64,000 nucleotides of DNA from Bacillus tuaregi (GTDB lineage Bacteria; Bacillota; Bacilli; Bacillales; Cytobacillaceae), in the NCBI RefSeq assembly GCF_900104575.1, contig NZ_LT629731.1, positions 3,705,557 through 3,769,556 of the forward strand, read 5' to 3'. The position numbers and the translations under genes are program-made. Each line of letters opens with the position of its first letter. Position 1 is the first letter of the stretch. Positions 34,401 through 42,756 of this stretch are shown one piece after another. Below the pieces are notes generated by a model. It saw only the letters and a list, made by a program, of their open reading frames with translations, had not been told where the DNA came from and made no database searches.

Positions 34401-35537
34401 TTACTTATCAGTATGGTGAACCGCACAGCGATTTGGCCCAATTTCCAGCTCCTGCATATGCTCATTATCAGCTGATTGTACTCCGCGGTTAATAAAGACA
34501 ATTTCTTCGAAGTTTGGTGGTTTTACTGAGCTAGCCGACTTTTCTACCTGCTCGAGGAAATCTGCTTCGGTGGTATTAAACATTTTTTCATTTCGTTTGC
34601 GAATATCACCAAGTGTCGCACCCACATAACCGCCAGCATTTAGTTCTTCATCAAGGCTTGCATAGTGACCTGGAAGAACAATAACATCGTCTGCAATCTC
34701 TGATACCTTCGAATAGACAGTGTTATACAAATCCCTTGCCCATTCACTTACTTTATTTCCAAGGTCCGGCCGACCTAAGCCGCTGACAAAAATCGTATCT
34801 CCTGAGAATAATAGCTTGTTGTTCACAAAGAAGGATACACTTCCAGGTGTATGCCCTGGTGTTTTAACAGCTAATACTTCAAGATGAACCTTTTTGAAGC
34901 TGATTTTGTCATGCTGCTCCAAGGCATGAAAGTTAAACACAGCTCCTTCACTTTTCATTAGGTAATAATCCGCACCTGTTTTTTCGGCAAGCAGCTTGCC
35001 ACCAGAGATATGGTCGGCATGAAGATGCGAATCAACAATATGCATAATCTTTGCACCAGACACATTTGCCTCTTCTTCATATTTTTCTACGAATCGTGAA
35101 GGGTCCACGATTAGTGCCTCTCCATCAGAAACTACCATATATGAAAGGCAGCCTTTACCAACACGAATAAACTGATAAACGGTAACCTCATCATCCTTAT
35201 ATACCTTTGATTTGTGTAGATGTTCACTCCAGGACTTCATGCCACCCTCTAAGTAAGAGACGGTAAGACCCGCATCGGAAATCATCTCGGCCACCATGAC
35301 AGAAGACCCTTCCTTTGCACAGACAACTAAAATCTCTTTATCTGAAGGAAGCTGGTCAAGAATCTCTTCAACTCCATCTAGTAGTTCAAAGTAAGGAATG
35401 TTTAAATACTCGAAATTCTCTCCTTCAATTTTCCAATCATTAAAGTCACTTTGATTACGAACATCTAAAATAAATAATGCTTCTTTATTTAAAACCTTTT
35501 CAGTTACTTTTTTTGCTGACCACCCGATTACCGCCAT
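34401..35537 (-). CDS. Rhodanese-persulfide dioxygenase fusion (ETHE1/CstB-like)
   Basis: About 378 residues from the ATG at 35537 (GGGGG upstream). Residues ~5-105 are a rhodanese with active Cys in LVVCAKEGSS. Residues ~125-330 are an ETHE1-type MBL domain with HLHADHISGG (HxHxDH), TPGHTPGS, LFSGDTIF and GLGRPDL. ETHE1-type enzymes oxidise persulfides to sulfite; rhodaneses transfer sulfane sulfur. Fusions are known (CstB of Staphylococcus), but there the MBL domain comes first; here the rhodanese is N-terminal. It belongs to the operon with DsrE, TusA-rhodanese and rhodanese genes. Confidence 0.92.
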   Translation of the reverse strand: MAVIGWSAKKVTEKVLNKEALFILDVRNQSDFNDWKIEGENFEYLNIPYFELLDGVEEILDQLPSDKEILVVCAKEGSSVMVAEMISDAGLTVSYLEGGMKSWSEHLHKSKVYKDDEVTVYQFIRVGKGCLSYMVVSDGEALIVDPSRFVEKYEEEANVSGAKIMHIVDSHLHADHISGGKLLAEKTGADYYLMKSEGAVFNFHALEQHDKISFKKVHLEVLAVKTPGHTPGSVSFFVNNKLLFSGDTIFVSGLGRPDLGNKVSEWARDLYNTVYSKVSEIADDVIVLPGHYASLDEELNAGGYVGATLGDIRKRNEKMFNTTEADFLEQVEKSASSVKPPNFEEIVFINRGVQSADNEHMQELEIGPNRCAVHHTDK

Positions 35538-35580
35538 TCCAAATACCCCCAATAGTATATTTTTCCCTAAAAAAATAGTA

Positions 35581-35976
35581 TTAGAAAGTTAACGTAATAT
35601 CTGCATCCTTCGCATAATCCAAGAATGTAACGGCTCCACCTACTTCAATACCATCGATAAACGCTTCTTTACCTAGCCCCATAAGATCCATTGTCATTTG
35701 ACAGCCGATAAAGGTAACCCCTAGTTCCTTCGCCATTTCAACCAGCTCCGGTATTGCAGGAACATTCGCATTTGTAAAGGCTTCGGCCATTCCTTCCTTA
35801 CCTTCTGGAAGCGGAAGCTGTTTGTGTGCCTCTTTATGAATTAAGTTAAGACCTTCAAATGTAAAGAAAATAGCTACCTCAAAGTCAGTTGCCGCAGCGG
35901 CTGTTGCAATGTTATATACCTTATATGCATCAAATACTCCACCATTACTCGCAATAATTGCTACTTTTTTACTCAT
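35581..35976 (-). CDS. DsrE/DsrF/DrsH-like family protein (YrkE-like)
   Basis: 131 residues. Starts KVAIIASNGGVFDAYKVYNI and contains VTFIGCQMTMDLMGLGKEAF, where the conserved Cys near residue 97 is the sulfur-carrying residue in DsrE-like proteins. Such peroxiredoxin-like folds relay sulfane sulfur. It lies between the TusA-rhodanese and rhodanese-MBL genes, matching the yrkE/yrkF/yrkH order known in Bacillus subtilis. Short gaps (20 and 43 bases) support one operon. AAGGAG precedes the ATG. Confidence 0.9.
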   Translation of the reverse strand: MSKKVAIIASNGGVFDAYKVYNIATAAAATDFEVAIFFTFEGLNLIHKEAHKQLPLPEGKEGMAEAFTNANVPAIPELVEMAKELGVTFIGCQMTMDLMGLGKEAFIDGIEVGGAVTFLDYAKDADITLTF

Positions 35977-35996
35977 AACTCCATCAATCTCCTTTA

Positions 35997-36572
35997 TTAG
36001 TTATTTATTAAAATGGTTTCTCCAGACCACTGGCTCATGCCTGGTACAACATTCATTACATTTGTAAAGCCATGCTCAGTTAACTTCTGAGCTGCCAGGT
36101 CACTGCGGTTCCCGGTACGGCAGATTACATAGATGTTACTATCCTTATTTAATTCATTGATTCGTTCTTCTAATTCACCTAACGGAATAGATGCTGCCCC
36201 AGGTATGTGATTGAATACATACTCTGCTGCTTCCCTAACATCAAGAACCATTATGCTTTTATCTTCTTTAAGCTTTTGCTCCAATTCTTCATTGCTGACT
36301 ACATGAGGATGCTTTCTTTCAATAGCTTCATCATTTGAAGACTTTCTTAAATAGTGCTTAAGCACATCCCCATCTTCAACCGTACCTAAATACTGGTGTC
36401 CTGTACTATCTGCCCAAGCTTTAATATCCGCCTTAGAACCTTTATCTGTAGCCTGAACCTCTAGTACTTGACCCGCATCTAGATTGGTCATTGCTTTTTT
36501 TGTTCTCACAATTGGCATAGGGCAAGCGAGCCCTTTTGCATCTACAATTTCATGCGCTTTAATTGGTTCCAT
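35997..36572 (-). CDS. TusA-rhodanese fusion sulfurtransferase (YrkF-like)
   Basis: 191 residues. The TusA domain (residues ~7-75) has the active-site pattern DAKGLACPMPIVRTKKAM with Cys17. A rhodanese domain follows (~90-190) with the Cys loop ICRTGNRSD. The two halves would pass persulfide sulfur between each other, then to DsrE or the MBL fusion. This is the architecture of YrkF of Bacillus subtilis. GGAGG precedes the ATG. A CstR-like operator sits 20 bases upstream, so it may have its own regulated start in addition to read-through from the rhodanese gene. Confidence 0.93.
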   Translation of the reverse strand: MEPIKAHEIVDAKGLACPMPIVRTKKAMTNLDAGQVLEVQATDKGSKADIKAWADSTGHQYLGTVEDGDVLKHYLRKSSNDEAIERKHPHVVSNEELEQKLKEDKSIMVLDVREAAEYVFNHIPGAASIPLGELEERINELNKDSNIYVICRTGNRSDLAAQKLTEHGFTNVMNVVPGMSQWSGETILINN

Positions 36573-36592
36573 TCTAATCCTCCATTTATTTT

Positions 36593-36608
36593 ATACCCTA
36601 ATGGGTAT
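36593..36608 (-). promoter_or_regulatory. CstR/CsoR-like operator 1
   Basis: ATACCCTAATGGGTAT, with 6-bp arms around TAAT. It lies 20 bases upstream of the TusA-rhodanese start. Matches the ATACCC/GGGTAT symmetry of CsoR-family persulfide sensor sites. Confidence 0.6.
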
Positions 36609-36664
36609 TCATGTGATTGGATTTCCCCCCAGAATTTTTATCGAGCTCGATAAGTGAAGCTCAA

Positions 36665-36964
36665 TTACTGCCTTTTACCTTTCCACGCAAGCATTCCTCC
36701 AGCCATGTTTTTAACCTTGTAGCCATAGCTTTCAAGAAATAGGGTTGCGTGCCCGCTTCTTGCACCTGAACGACATACCATTATATATTCTTTCGATTTA
36801 TCTAGTTCATTCATCCGAAACTCAAGTAACCCTAATGGAATGTTCACAACACCTGGAATTTTCGCGGCCTCTACTTCATATACTTCACGTACATCAATCA
36901 AATTTAATTTCTCGCCTTCTTCAAGAAGAAGCTCAACTTCCTTAGCTGTAATTTCCTTCATCTT
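36665..36964 (-). CDS. Rhodanese-like sulfurtransferase
   Basis: About 99 residues from the ATG at 36964, which follows AAAGGTGGTAGG; an extended frame to 37093 runs through the promoter and is not real. Single rhodanese domain with EGEKLNLIDVREVYE and the catalytic loop MVCRSGARSGHA (Cys about 64). It moves sulfane sulfur from persulfide or thiosulfate to acceptors. First gene of the sulfur operon, controlled by two promoter/operator sites upstream. Confidence 0.93.
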   Translation of the reverse strand, partial: KMKEITAKEVELLLEEGEKLNLIDVREVYEVEAAKIPGVVNIPLGLLEFRMNELDKSKEYIMVCRSGARSGHATLFLESYGYKVKNMAGGMLAWKGKRQ

Positions 36965-36995
36965 CCTACCACCTTTTACTTTATTGCTACTCAAA

Positions 36996-37011
36996 ATACC
37001 TAATGGGGTAT
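36996..37011 (-). promoter_or_regulatory. CstR/CsoR-like operator 2
   Basis: ATACCTAATGGGGTAT overlaps a TATAAT-like box upstream of the rhodanese gene. Same 16-bp layout as the sites at 36593 and 37051. Confidence 0.6.
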
Positions 37012-37050
37012 TATAAGTTTCAAAAAAATTTGTAGCTATCGTTACTATCG

Positions 37051-37093
37051 TTACCCCTATGGGTATATTATAAAAAATCAGAACAAAAGTCAA
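37051..37093 (-). promoter_or_regulatory. Promoter with CstR/CsoR-like operator 3
   Basis: On the minus strand TTGACT (37093-37088) and a TATAAT-like box are followed at once by the TTACCCCTATGGGTAT site (37051-37066). The operator would block RNA polymerase. Drives the sulfur operon. Confidence 0.6.
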
Positions 37094-37130
37094 TATAAAT
37101 ATAGATTATTTTTTACACTTTTTACCTTAA

Positions 37131-37592
37131 CTAAATTGTTAATCCCTTTTTCTTAGCATTTGCATCCATTGAAGACCCTAAAATGACGCCAAAAAGCAAA
37201 CCGATTGAGGATCCCATAATATAATCATTAAATATGAAGAAGCCAATCGCATAACCTAGGGCAAGACCAAATATCATATATGTTCCAACATAAAAGCCTT
37301 CTGTTATCAATTTGTGTTTTTTTTGCAAATGACTAATCACCTGATTAACCAAGCGTTGATGCTCCCTGATGTCCTGCTTCTCAAGCCGGCCATGCTTGGA
37401 CTTAAGGTACTCAAGGTTCGTGTTCATTTCAGAAAGATGGTTTTGACATTCCTGACAATCTTCGAAAGATACCAGTCTTTTAATAATCCGATCTAGTCTT
37501 GTCATACTTAGACGCTTTGCTTTTTTCTCTCCTAAATCTATTTTTAATTTCTCAAGATTAAGAATGAGCTGATCAATTAATTTTATATTCAT
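37131..37592 (-). CDS. Membrane protein with helical N-terminal domain, unknown function
   Basis: 153 residues. The first ~95 are helical and charged, with a CxxC (FEDCQECQNHL, about residues 44-54) that might bind metal or be redox-active. Two adjacent membrane helices follow (about 98-118 and 122-145), with the tail ANAKKKGL inside. AAAGGAG precedes the ATG. It lies upstream of the sulfur operon on the same strand, but the operon has its own promoters between. I do not recognise a family. Confidence 0.7.
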   Translation of the reverse strand: MNIKLIDQLILNLEKLKIDLGEKKAKRLSMTRLDRIIKRLVSFEDCQECQNHLSEMNTNLEYLKSKHGRLEKQDIREHQRLVNQVISHLQKKHKLITEGFYVGTYMIFGLALGYAIGFFIFNDYIMGSSIGLLFGVILGSSMDANAKKKGLTI

Positions 37593-37734
37593 TATTTTTC
37601 TCCTTCTTTCCTATATGGATTCATCACTAGAAACCAGAGGCAGCTATGAAGGAAAAATAATATATTGTGAATACCTCTTCAATATTATTTTACTACAAAT
37701 TTTTCCAATCGTTTATGAACAATATCTTAAAAAG

Positions 37735-37768
37735 AAAAAGCCTAATCGACAAGGATTAGACTTTTTGA
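37735..37768 (-). terminator. Imperfect terminator of the small membrane gene
   Basis: AAAAAGCCTAATC and GATTAGACTTTTT pair with one mismatch. It lies just downstream of the 60-residue gene. Confidence 0.65.
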
Positions 37769-37783
37769 AATTTGTATGAAAAT

Positions 37784-37966
37784 TTATTTAATAAGTGTTA
37801 AGTGTCTGATTCTTCTTTTTTTCCCAAGTTCCTGGTAGATAGCACCTACCATGGAGACAATGGTTAGAATAAAGAAAACGAATGCAATAACGGGCGAAAG
37901 ATTGAATAGAGTCAGAAGATAAAAAGATGACAAAAATAGTAGAGACGTTAATAATAAACCGTTCAA
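37784..37966 (-). CDS. Small membrane protein
   Basis: 60 residues from a TTG at 37966 with AAGGGG 8 bases upstream; the frame could also start at GTG 37975, which touches that site. Two hydrophobic helices (about residues 4-20 and 26-45) and a basic tail (KKRRIRHL). No family recognised. Single gene between two terminator-like hairpins. Modest confidence that it is translated: length, ribosome binding site and terminator all fit. Confidence 0.6.
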   Translation of the reverse strand: MNGLLLTSLLFLSSFYLLTLFNLSPVIAFVFFILTIVSMVGAIYQELGKKRRIRHLTLIK

Positions 37967-38154
37967 GATAGACACCCCTTTGAAATATTTTTTTGAAATT
38001 TTTATTTAAATTGTGACAAATTGTTGAATTAATTTTGACATTTATTTGTCTATAATTTTAAGTCTGAATTAACAGAAAGTAAAGGTATTTTCGAACTAGA
38101 TACATTTAAATTTTTGAATTTTTCTAGACATTATGAAATACTAGAGAATGAAAA

Positions 38155-38207
38155 TTTAGCACATTAAAGTGGTGGGGGACTGTCCCCCACCACTTTAATG
38201 TGCTAAA
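38155..38207. repeat. Perfect 25-bp-arm hairpin
   Basis: Arms of 25 bases beginning TTTAGCACATTAAAGTGG, with a 3-base loop (CTG) and a GGGGGAC/GTCCCCC-type centre. It lies about 40 bases past the stop codon of the acyl-CoA ligase operon and may terminate it, although the T-run is weak. Confidence 0.85.
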
Positions 38208-38249
38208 CTATTTCAATTTCAAATTTGAATTTCTTCTCTATTTTTAGGT

Positions 38250-39761
38250 TTAGTTGTTTTTTTGCGCGGATGAGCTGTGTTTTTCTTTAAGTTCTTTTTT
38301 ATCTATTTTTCCTACATGGGTTTTCGGCAGCTGCTTGAGGAAGAATACTTTTTTGGGAACTTTGTATTTTCCAAGCTTACGAGCACAATGTGCTTTGATT
38401 TCTTCTGTTGTTACTTGTACATTATCCTTTAATACAATGAAGGCAGCAACAAGCTCTCCCCATTTGGGGTCAGGTAATCCCAACACGGCAGCCTCGGCTA
38501 CTTGGGGAAGCTCGGCAATCCAATGCTCTACCTCAAGCGGATAAACATTTTCTCCACCCGTTATTATCATCTCTTTTTTCCGGCCCACGATATAGTAGTA
38601 TCCGTCATGATCCTTTTTTGCCAGGTCACCTGTATGAAGCCAGCCAGAGGATAATGCCTCCTTGGTCGCTTCCTGGTTATTCCAGTAGTTTAAAAACACA
38701 TGCTTGCCTTTAATCACTAGCTCTCCTACTTCATTAGGTCCGGCTGCTTGCCCGTCCTCTTTTATAATGTTAATAACATTAAACAGCATCGGTTTCCCCA
38801 CGGAGCCCAGCTTTTCATCCACTACGTTGGGGTCAATATAGAAGTTGTTAGGACCTGCTTCTGTTAGACCATAGCCTTCTTTAAATAAAAAGCCTCTGCA
38901 TCGAAAAGCCTTATAAATTTCTAGCGCACATGGCGCTCCTCCGGATAGGAATATTTTTACCGTCGGAAAACAACTCTTTTTAAATTCATCTGTATTTATC
39001 AGCATGTGATACATCGTCGGAACTAACAAAACAATCGTACATTGATATCGATTTAAGTAGTCGATCGCTTCAACAGGATGATAATCGCTAGCAAGCACTA
39101 CCTTGCCCCCGACCATCAGCAATGGAATAGATAAAGCGTTTAACCCTCCAGTATGAAATAAGGGCATGTATGTTAAAGTCGTGTCTTCATTTGATAAATT
39201 CCAGCTCAATACAGTATTTAAACCATTCCAAATAATGGATTGATGAGAAAGTACAACGCCTTTAGGCTTCCCAGTTGTCCCACCTGTATATAGAATGGCT
39301 AGTGGGTCCTCTGCTGTAACATTTACCTCATAATCCAACGAAGGCACCTTGTCTAAATAACCCTCGTAATCTATTTCAAACGTAATCGGTGCAAGCTTTA
39401 GATAATCCAGCTTAGCTATTAGCCCCGAAAAGCTTGAATGAAAGCCCATGAGCTTTGGTGTGCAATCCTGAAGTATATAGTCCATTTCATCTGAGGCTAA
39501 GCGCCAATTGATGGGGACAAAGATGGCGCCCAATTTGATACAGGCAAAAAGTAAATCAAAATAGACAATATGGTTCGGAGCCAAGAGTGCTATCCGGTCT
39601 CCTTTGCCAATTCCCTGTTTTTTCAGCCAGCTTGCTGCAGCATTAGACCGTTGGTTCACCTCAGAAAAGGTCCAGTTCATTCCATCTTCTGCATGGACAA
39701 TGGCTACTGAATATGGTGATAATCTTGCTCTATTCGCGATCCAATCAAACTCCCACTCCAA
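38250..39761 (-). CDS. Acyl-CoA synthetase (AMP-forming, class I adenylate-forming)
   Basis: About 503 residues from a TTG at 39761, with GAAGGTGA 8 bases upstream; a longer frame reaches back into the hydrolase gene without a ribosome binding site. Motifs: P-loop-like ILYTGGTTGKPKGV, KEGYGLTEAG, SGWLHTGDLAKKDHDGYYYI, RKKEMIITGGENVYP, and the catalytic Lys in HVGKIDKKEL near the end. It activates a carboxylic acid to its CoA thioester. Last gene of the ABC-KAS III operon. It would act on the imported acid, or on a product of the two enzymes encoded before it. Chain length cannot be told. Confidence 0.93.
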   Translation of the reverse strand: MEWEFDWIANRARLSPYSVAIVHAEDGMNWTFSEVNQRSNAAASWLKKQGIGKGDRIALLAPNHIVYFDLLFACIKLGAIFVPINWRLASDEMDYILQDCTPKLMGFHSSFSGLIAKLDYLKLAPITFEIDYEGYLDKVPSLDYEVNVTAEDPLAILYTGGTTGKPKGVVLSHQSIIWNGLNTVLSWNLSNEDTTLTYMPLFHTGGLNALSIPLLMVGGKVVLASDYHPVEAIDYLNRYQCTIVLLVPTMYHMLINTDEFKKSCFPTVKIFLSGGAPCALEIYKAFRCRGFLFKEGYGLTEAGPNNFYIDPNVVDEKLGSVGKPMLFNVINIIKEDGQAAGPNEVGELVIKGKHVFLNYWNNQEATKEALSSGWLHTGDLAKKDHDGYYYIVGRKKEMIITGGENVYPLEVEHWIAELPQVAEAAVLGLPDPKWGELVAAFIVLKDNVQVTTEEIKAHCARKLGKYKVPKKVFFLKQLPKTHVGKIDKKELKEKHSSSAQKNN

Positions 39762-39805
39762 CCTTGATCTCACCTTCCCTTCCTTTTTCGCTTCTTTCGC
39801 ACCCC

Positions 39806-40708
39806 TTATTCTTCTAAAAATTCCGTTATCACTTGCAGCAGCTGCTCCAAATCGTCCACTAATGGTGAATGACCACAATCCTTTAACTCTACAAACCTAG
39901 CATTACTACCAAGGTCCTCTAGTATTTCCTCCACCATCACCTCTGAAATGACGTAATCACGATCACCGCGAAGCACCAATACCGGTAGCTGAATCCTATT
40001 AGCCAGACCGTTTCCCGCCACTAAACCATTATGCAGTTCACTAATGTTGAATATGTTTAAGGCCTGATATACTTCTGCAAGATTTCTTTGTGTCAGCATA
40101 TCATGGATGTATTCTTTATATTTATCTTCATTTGGCTGCTTTTTCGTATAGATAACCGCGTTCCAGACTGCTTTTAGAAATTCATGATCCTTCGTATCAT
40201 AGGCATTCTGGGTAGGGATTGTTTTCGTGGTGTCATTTTTTACTTGTTCATAGGTTGAGAGACGTACGGGTGTGTCAGTCTGACCATTCTCATTAGCCCC
40301 GTAAAAAGGATAGCCTCTTGTTGATGCGGATGCCAGCAGCACCAGCTTTGAACAGTATCCAGGATTATCCGCCACAAACTGCATCCCAACAGCCCCTCCA
40401 GTAGACCAGCCAATGATGGAAAAATCCCTTAATCCTACCGCATCTACAAAATGCTTGATATCATCGGAAAAATCCTTAATACTTTCTATCGGGTTATGAT
40501 AGCTAGATTCGCCAAATCCCCGCATATCAATCGCATAAATTTTATAGGTAGGGTCCATGCTTTCAAGAACAAGATCCCAGTGCTTTGAGGAAATCATATT
40601 TCCATGAATCAACAGTACCTTTTTCTGTCCGCCTTCTCTTTCCTGATAGGCAATGGTTTCCCCATTGGCTAATGTGACTCGTTTGTATATAACATTGGCT
40701 AAGGTCAT
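39806..40708 (-). CDS. Alpha/beta hydrolase
   Basis: 300 residues. Catalytic triad visible: nucleophile Ser102 in IIGWSTGGAVG, acid in VLRGDRDYVI, and His in LKDCGHSPLVD. Oxyanion region VLLIHGNMISSKHW. This is the fold of esterases, thioesterases, meta-cleavage product hydrolases and lactonases. The start ATG overlaps the stop of the KAS III-like gene (ATGA), so the two are coupled. The role may be hydrolysis of a thioester, lactone or beta-diketone made or used by the neighbours. Nucleophile is Ser, not the Asp of OleB or haloalkane dehalogenases. Confidence 0.92.
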   Translation of the reverse strand: MTLANVIYKRVTLANGETIAYQEREGGQKKVLLIHGNMISSKHWDLVLESMDPTYKIYAIDMRGFGESSYHNPIESIKDFSDDIKHFVDAVGLRDFSIIGWSTGGAVGMQFVADNPGYCSKLVLLASASTRGYPFYGANENGQTDTPVRLSTYEQVKNDTTKTIPTQNAYDTKDHEFLKAVWNAVIYTKKQPNEDKYKEYIHDMLTQRNLAEVYQALNIFNISELHNGLVAGNGLANRIQLPVLVLRGDRDYVISEVMVEEILEDLGSNARFVELKDCGHSPLVDDLEQLLQVITEFLEE

Positions 40709-41718
40709 TTATCCGCTTCCTTTCCCCACCTTATTGTTGTCGCACCCCAGGCATAACCAATCCCTGCACTGACCAGAACAACTATATCACCATTTTTCAG
40801 CTTCCCATTCTGTTCGGCAAGTTCTAATGATAGAATCTGATCCATTTGCCCAATATGTCCATACTCCTCCAAGTAAATAGACTGTTCCGCAGATAAACCT
40901 AATTCTTTTAAAACAAATTCATGTGCAGACCTTTTCATATGAAGCAAACCAAGATAAGAAATATCCTTCTCTGAATACCCACTGCTAGTAAGAGAATTGC
41001 GAATGACCTGCAAAAAATTCTTCATCGATTTTTCTTCTAATCTGGCCTTCATCCCTTTCAAATCCTGTACATCGAGTATATGCTGTGATAGATTTTCTTC
41101 CGTCAGCGGATGCCTAGTGCCACCCGCAACCACTACAACGTCCTCTGAGAAGGACCCATCTGTTATTAGCTTTGATTCTAGAAGAACATTTCTGTTATGC
41201 CCTTTCTTTAATAGAATCGCTCCTCCGCCAGCTCCAAGATTAAACATAAATTGCGTTCGCTTGTTTTGATAATCGATGAAATCTCCGTTACGGTAGCCAC
41301 CCGCTAGCAGAACGGTGTTGATTGAAGCATCAGCCATCATCATATTCTTGGCAACCTTCAAAGCCATAATCGTCGTACCGCATCTTAATGCGACATCAAA
41401 AGCCCAGGCGTTAAATGCTCCAATCTCCTCCTGTAGCTTAATCCCGGCGGTCCACAAAGGATATTCCTTATGTTCTTCACCAATATAAATGATTAAGTCA
41501 ATATCCAGTGGGTCGATACTAGCCTTACTAATGGCTTTCTTTGCCGCAAGAACACCCATCGCACAGGTGTGGTCATCCGGTCCCGGGATTGTTTTTTTCT
41601 TTATCCCCATTTTGTTTTCCACGACCTCTTTTGGAATTCCTGCCATTTTGGCAATTTTCTCACCAGTTATGTTCTTTTCTGGAAGGTATATTCCAGTACT
41701 GACGATGCCGATATCCAT
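40705..41718 (-). CDS. Atypical KAS III-like condensing enzyme
   Basis: About 338 residues from the ATG at 41718 (AGAGGTG 8 bases upstream). Thiolase-fold 3-oxoacyl-ACP synthase III relative: GIVSTGIYLPEKNITGE at the N-terminus and GIGYAWGATTIRWGK at the C-terminus. Active-site Cys113 is in FDVALRCGTTIMAL and His260 in GLLHMKRSAHEF. Where KAS III has the catalytic Asn (YGNTS), this protein has His288 (EEYGHIGQMD). The Cys-His-Asn triad is therefore Cys-His-His, so decarboxylative condensation may be altered. Co-encoded with an importer, hydrolase and CoA ligase. Exact reaction unknown. Confidence 0.88.
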   Translation of the reverse strand: MDIGIVSTGIYLPEKNITGEKIAKMAGIPKEVVENKMGIKKKTIPGPDDHTCAMGVLAAKKAISKASIDPLDIDLIIYIGEEHKEYPLWTAGIKLQEEIGAFNAWAFDVALRCGTTIMALKVAKNMMMADASINTVLLAGGYRNGDFIDYQNKRTQFMFNLGAGGGAILLKKGHNRNVLLESKLITDGSFSEDVVVVAGGTRHPLTEENLSQHILDVQDLKGMKARLEEKSMKNFLQVIRNSLTSSGYSEKDISYLGLLHMKRSAHEFVLKELGLSAEQSIYLEEYGHIGQMDQILSLELAEQNGKLKNGDIVVLVSAGIGYAWGATTIRWGKEADK

Positions 41719-41795
41719 TTCCATCACCTCTTCAAGCTGCTACAACTGATTCCAACTCATTCATTGCCCCATTCTATAACTATAAGGATTTCCGT

Positions 41796-42752
41796 CTATT
41801 TTTTCCTAAATCTTAAATTTTTCAATGTCCCGACAATGCCCTGTGGAAAAAACATGACAGCCAATATATAGATAATGCCAAAGAAAATAATCCACCTTTC
41901 AAAAATCCAATGGATTTTTGCCATTTCTGTTAACCAGTGATGAGCGAATTCAATAATCCCTGATCCAATTACTGCACCAATCAATGTTCCAACACCGCCG
42001 ATGATTGTCATTAAAAGAGCATCCAACGTAATATCGATCGAGAAGACACTAGTATTGACGAATCTTAGTGAAACAGAATACAGCATCCCTGCAACACCCG
42101 CAATAACCCCCGAAACCACACTAGCAATGATTTTATAATGAAGGACACTATATCCAAGTGACTCTGTTCTCTGTTCATTTTCTCTAATAGCCTGTATCAC
42201 ACGTCCTAGCGGTGAATGGATAAATCTCCTTAACACAAGAAAGACGAGCAGCATCAGAACGAGACTAATCAGATAAAAATCCGTTCGATCCTTTAACACA
42301 TCCGGTACTCTAAAGGTAAATCCATCATTCCCATAGGTCAAGCTTCTCCATTTCTCTGCAAGGACAAGAAATAAGCCTGAAAAAGCAAGCGTAAGCATAG
42401 CGTAGAAATGGCTCTTTAGCCTTAAGGTAAGCATCCCGATAAAAAAGCTGATGATACCTGTTAGAAGAACCGTAACCAACAGGGCCAAGAGTAAATAAAC
42501 GATGGACGGTTCAAAGTTCTTCATAAATATTCCAATGGTATAAGCTCCTATTCCAAAAAACATCGCATGACCGAATGAAACAATACCTGTATAACCGAGA
42601 ATAAGATCATAGCTCATGGCAAACATGGCGAATATAAACACCTGTGTAAGTAGAATAAGCATTGTTCTAGATTCATAAACGAATGGAAAAATAAGGAGGA
42701 GAAGGGCTATAAGCAGATAGAGGTAGGTCCGTGATTTTTTAATCGTTAACAT
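41796..42752 (-). CDS. ABC transporter permease (LivM-type)
   Basis: 318 residues, about 9-10 hydrophobic helices; contains SYDLILGYTGIVSFGHAMFF and the EAA-like cytoplasmic loop (RRFIHSPLGRVIQAIRENEQ, RTESLGYS). This is the LivM half of a hydrophobic-amino-acid/aromatic-acid (HAAT) importer. It follows LivH by 4 bases and precedes the KAS III-like gene by about 80 bases. It pairs with LivH to form the membrane channel driven by LivG and LivF. Confidence 0.94.
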   Translation of the reverse strand: MLTIKKSRTYLYLLIALLLLIFPFVYESRTMLILLTQVFIFAMFAMSYDLILGYTGIVSFGHAMFFGIGAYTIGIFMKNFEPSIVYLLLALLVTVLLTGIISFFIGMLTLRLKSHFYAMLTLAFSGLFLVLAEKWRSLTYGNDGFTFRVPDVLKDRTDFYLISLVLMLLVFLVLRRFIHSPLGRVIQAIRENEQRTESLGYSVLHYKIIASVVSGVIAGVAGMLYSVSLRFVNTSVFSIDITLDALLMTIIGGVGTLIGAVIGSGIIEFAHHWLTEMAKIHWIFERWIIFFGIIYILAVMFFPQGIVGTLKNLRFRKK

Positions 42753-42756
42753 ATTC

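Noticed and set aside
36965-37093. N-terminal extension of the rhodanese gene
   Set aside because: The extra 43 codons cover the promoter boxes and two operator palindromes. A strong ribosome binding site precedes the ATG at 36964.
39762-39878. Upstream extension of the acyl-CoA ligase
   Set aside because: It overlaps the hydrolase gene and has no ribosome binding site; AMP-ligase similarity begins at about 39761.
38250-41718. OleABC long-chain olefin synthesis cluster
   Set aside because: The hydrolase nucleophile is Ser (GWSTGG), not the Asp of OleB; no OleD reductase is adjacent; the condensing enzyme lacks the catalytic Asn; and an importer is part of the operon.
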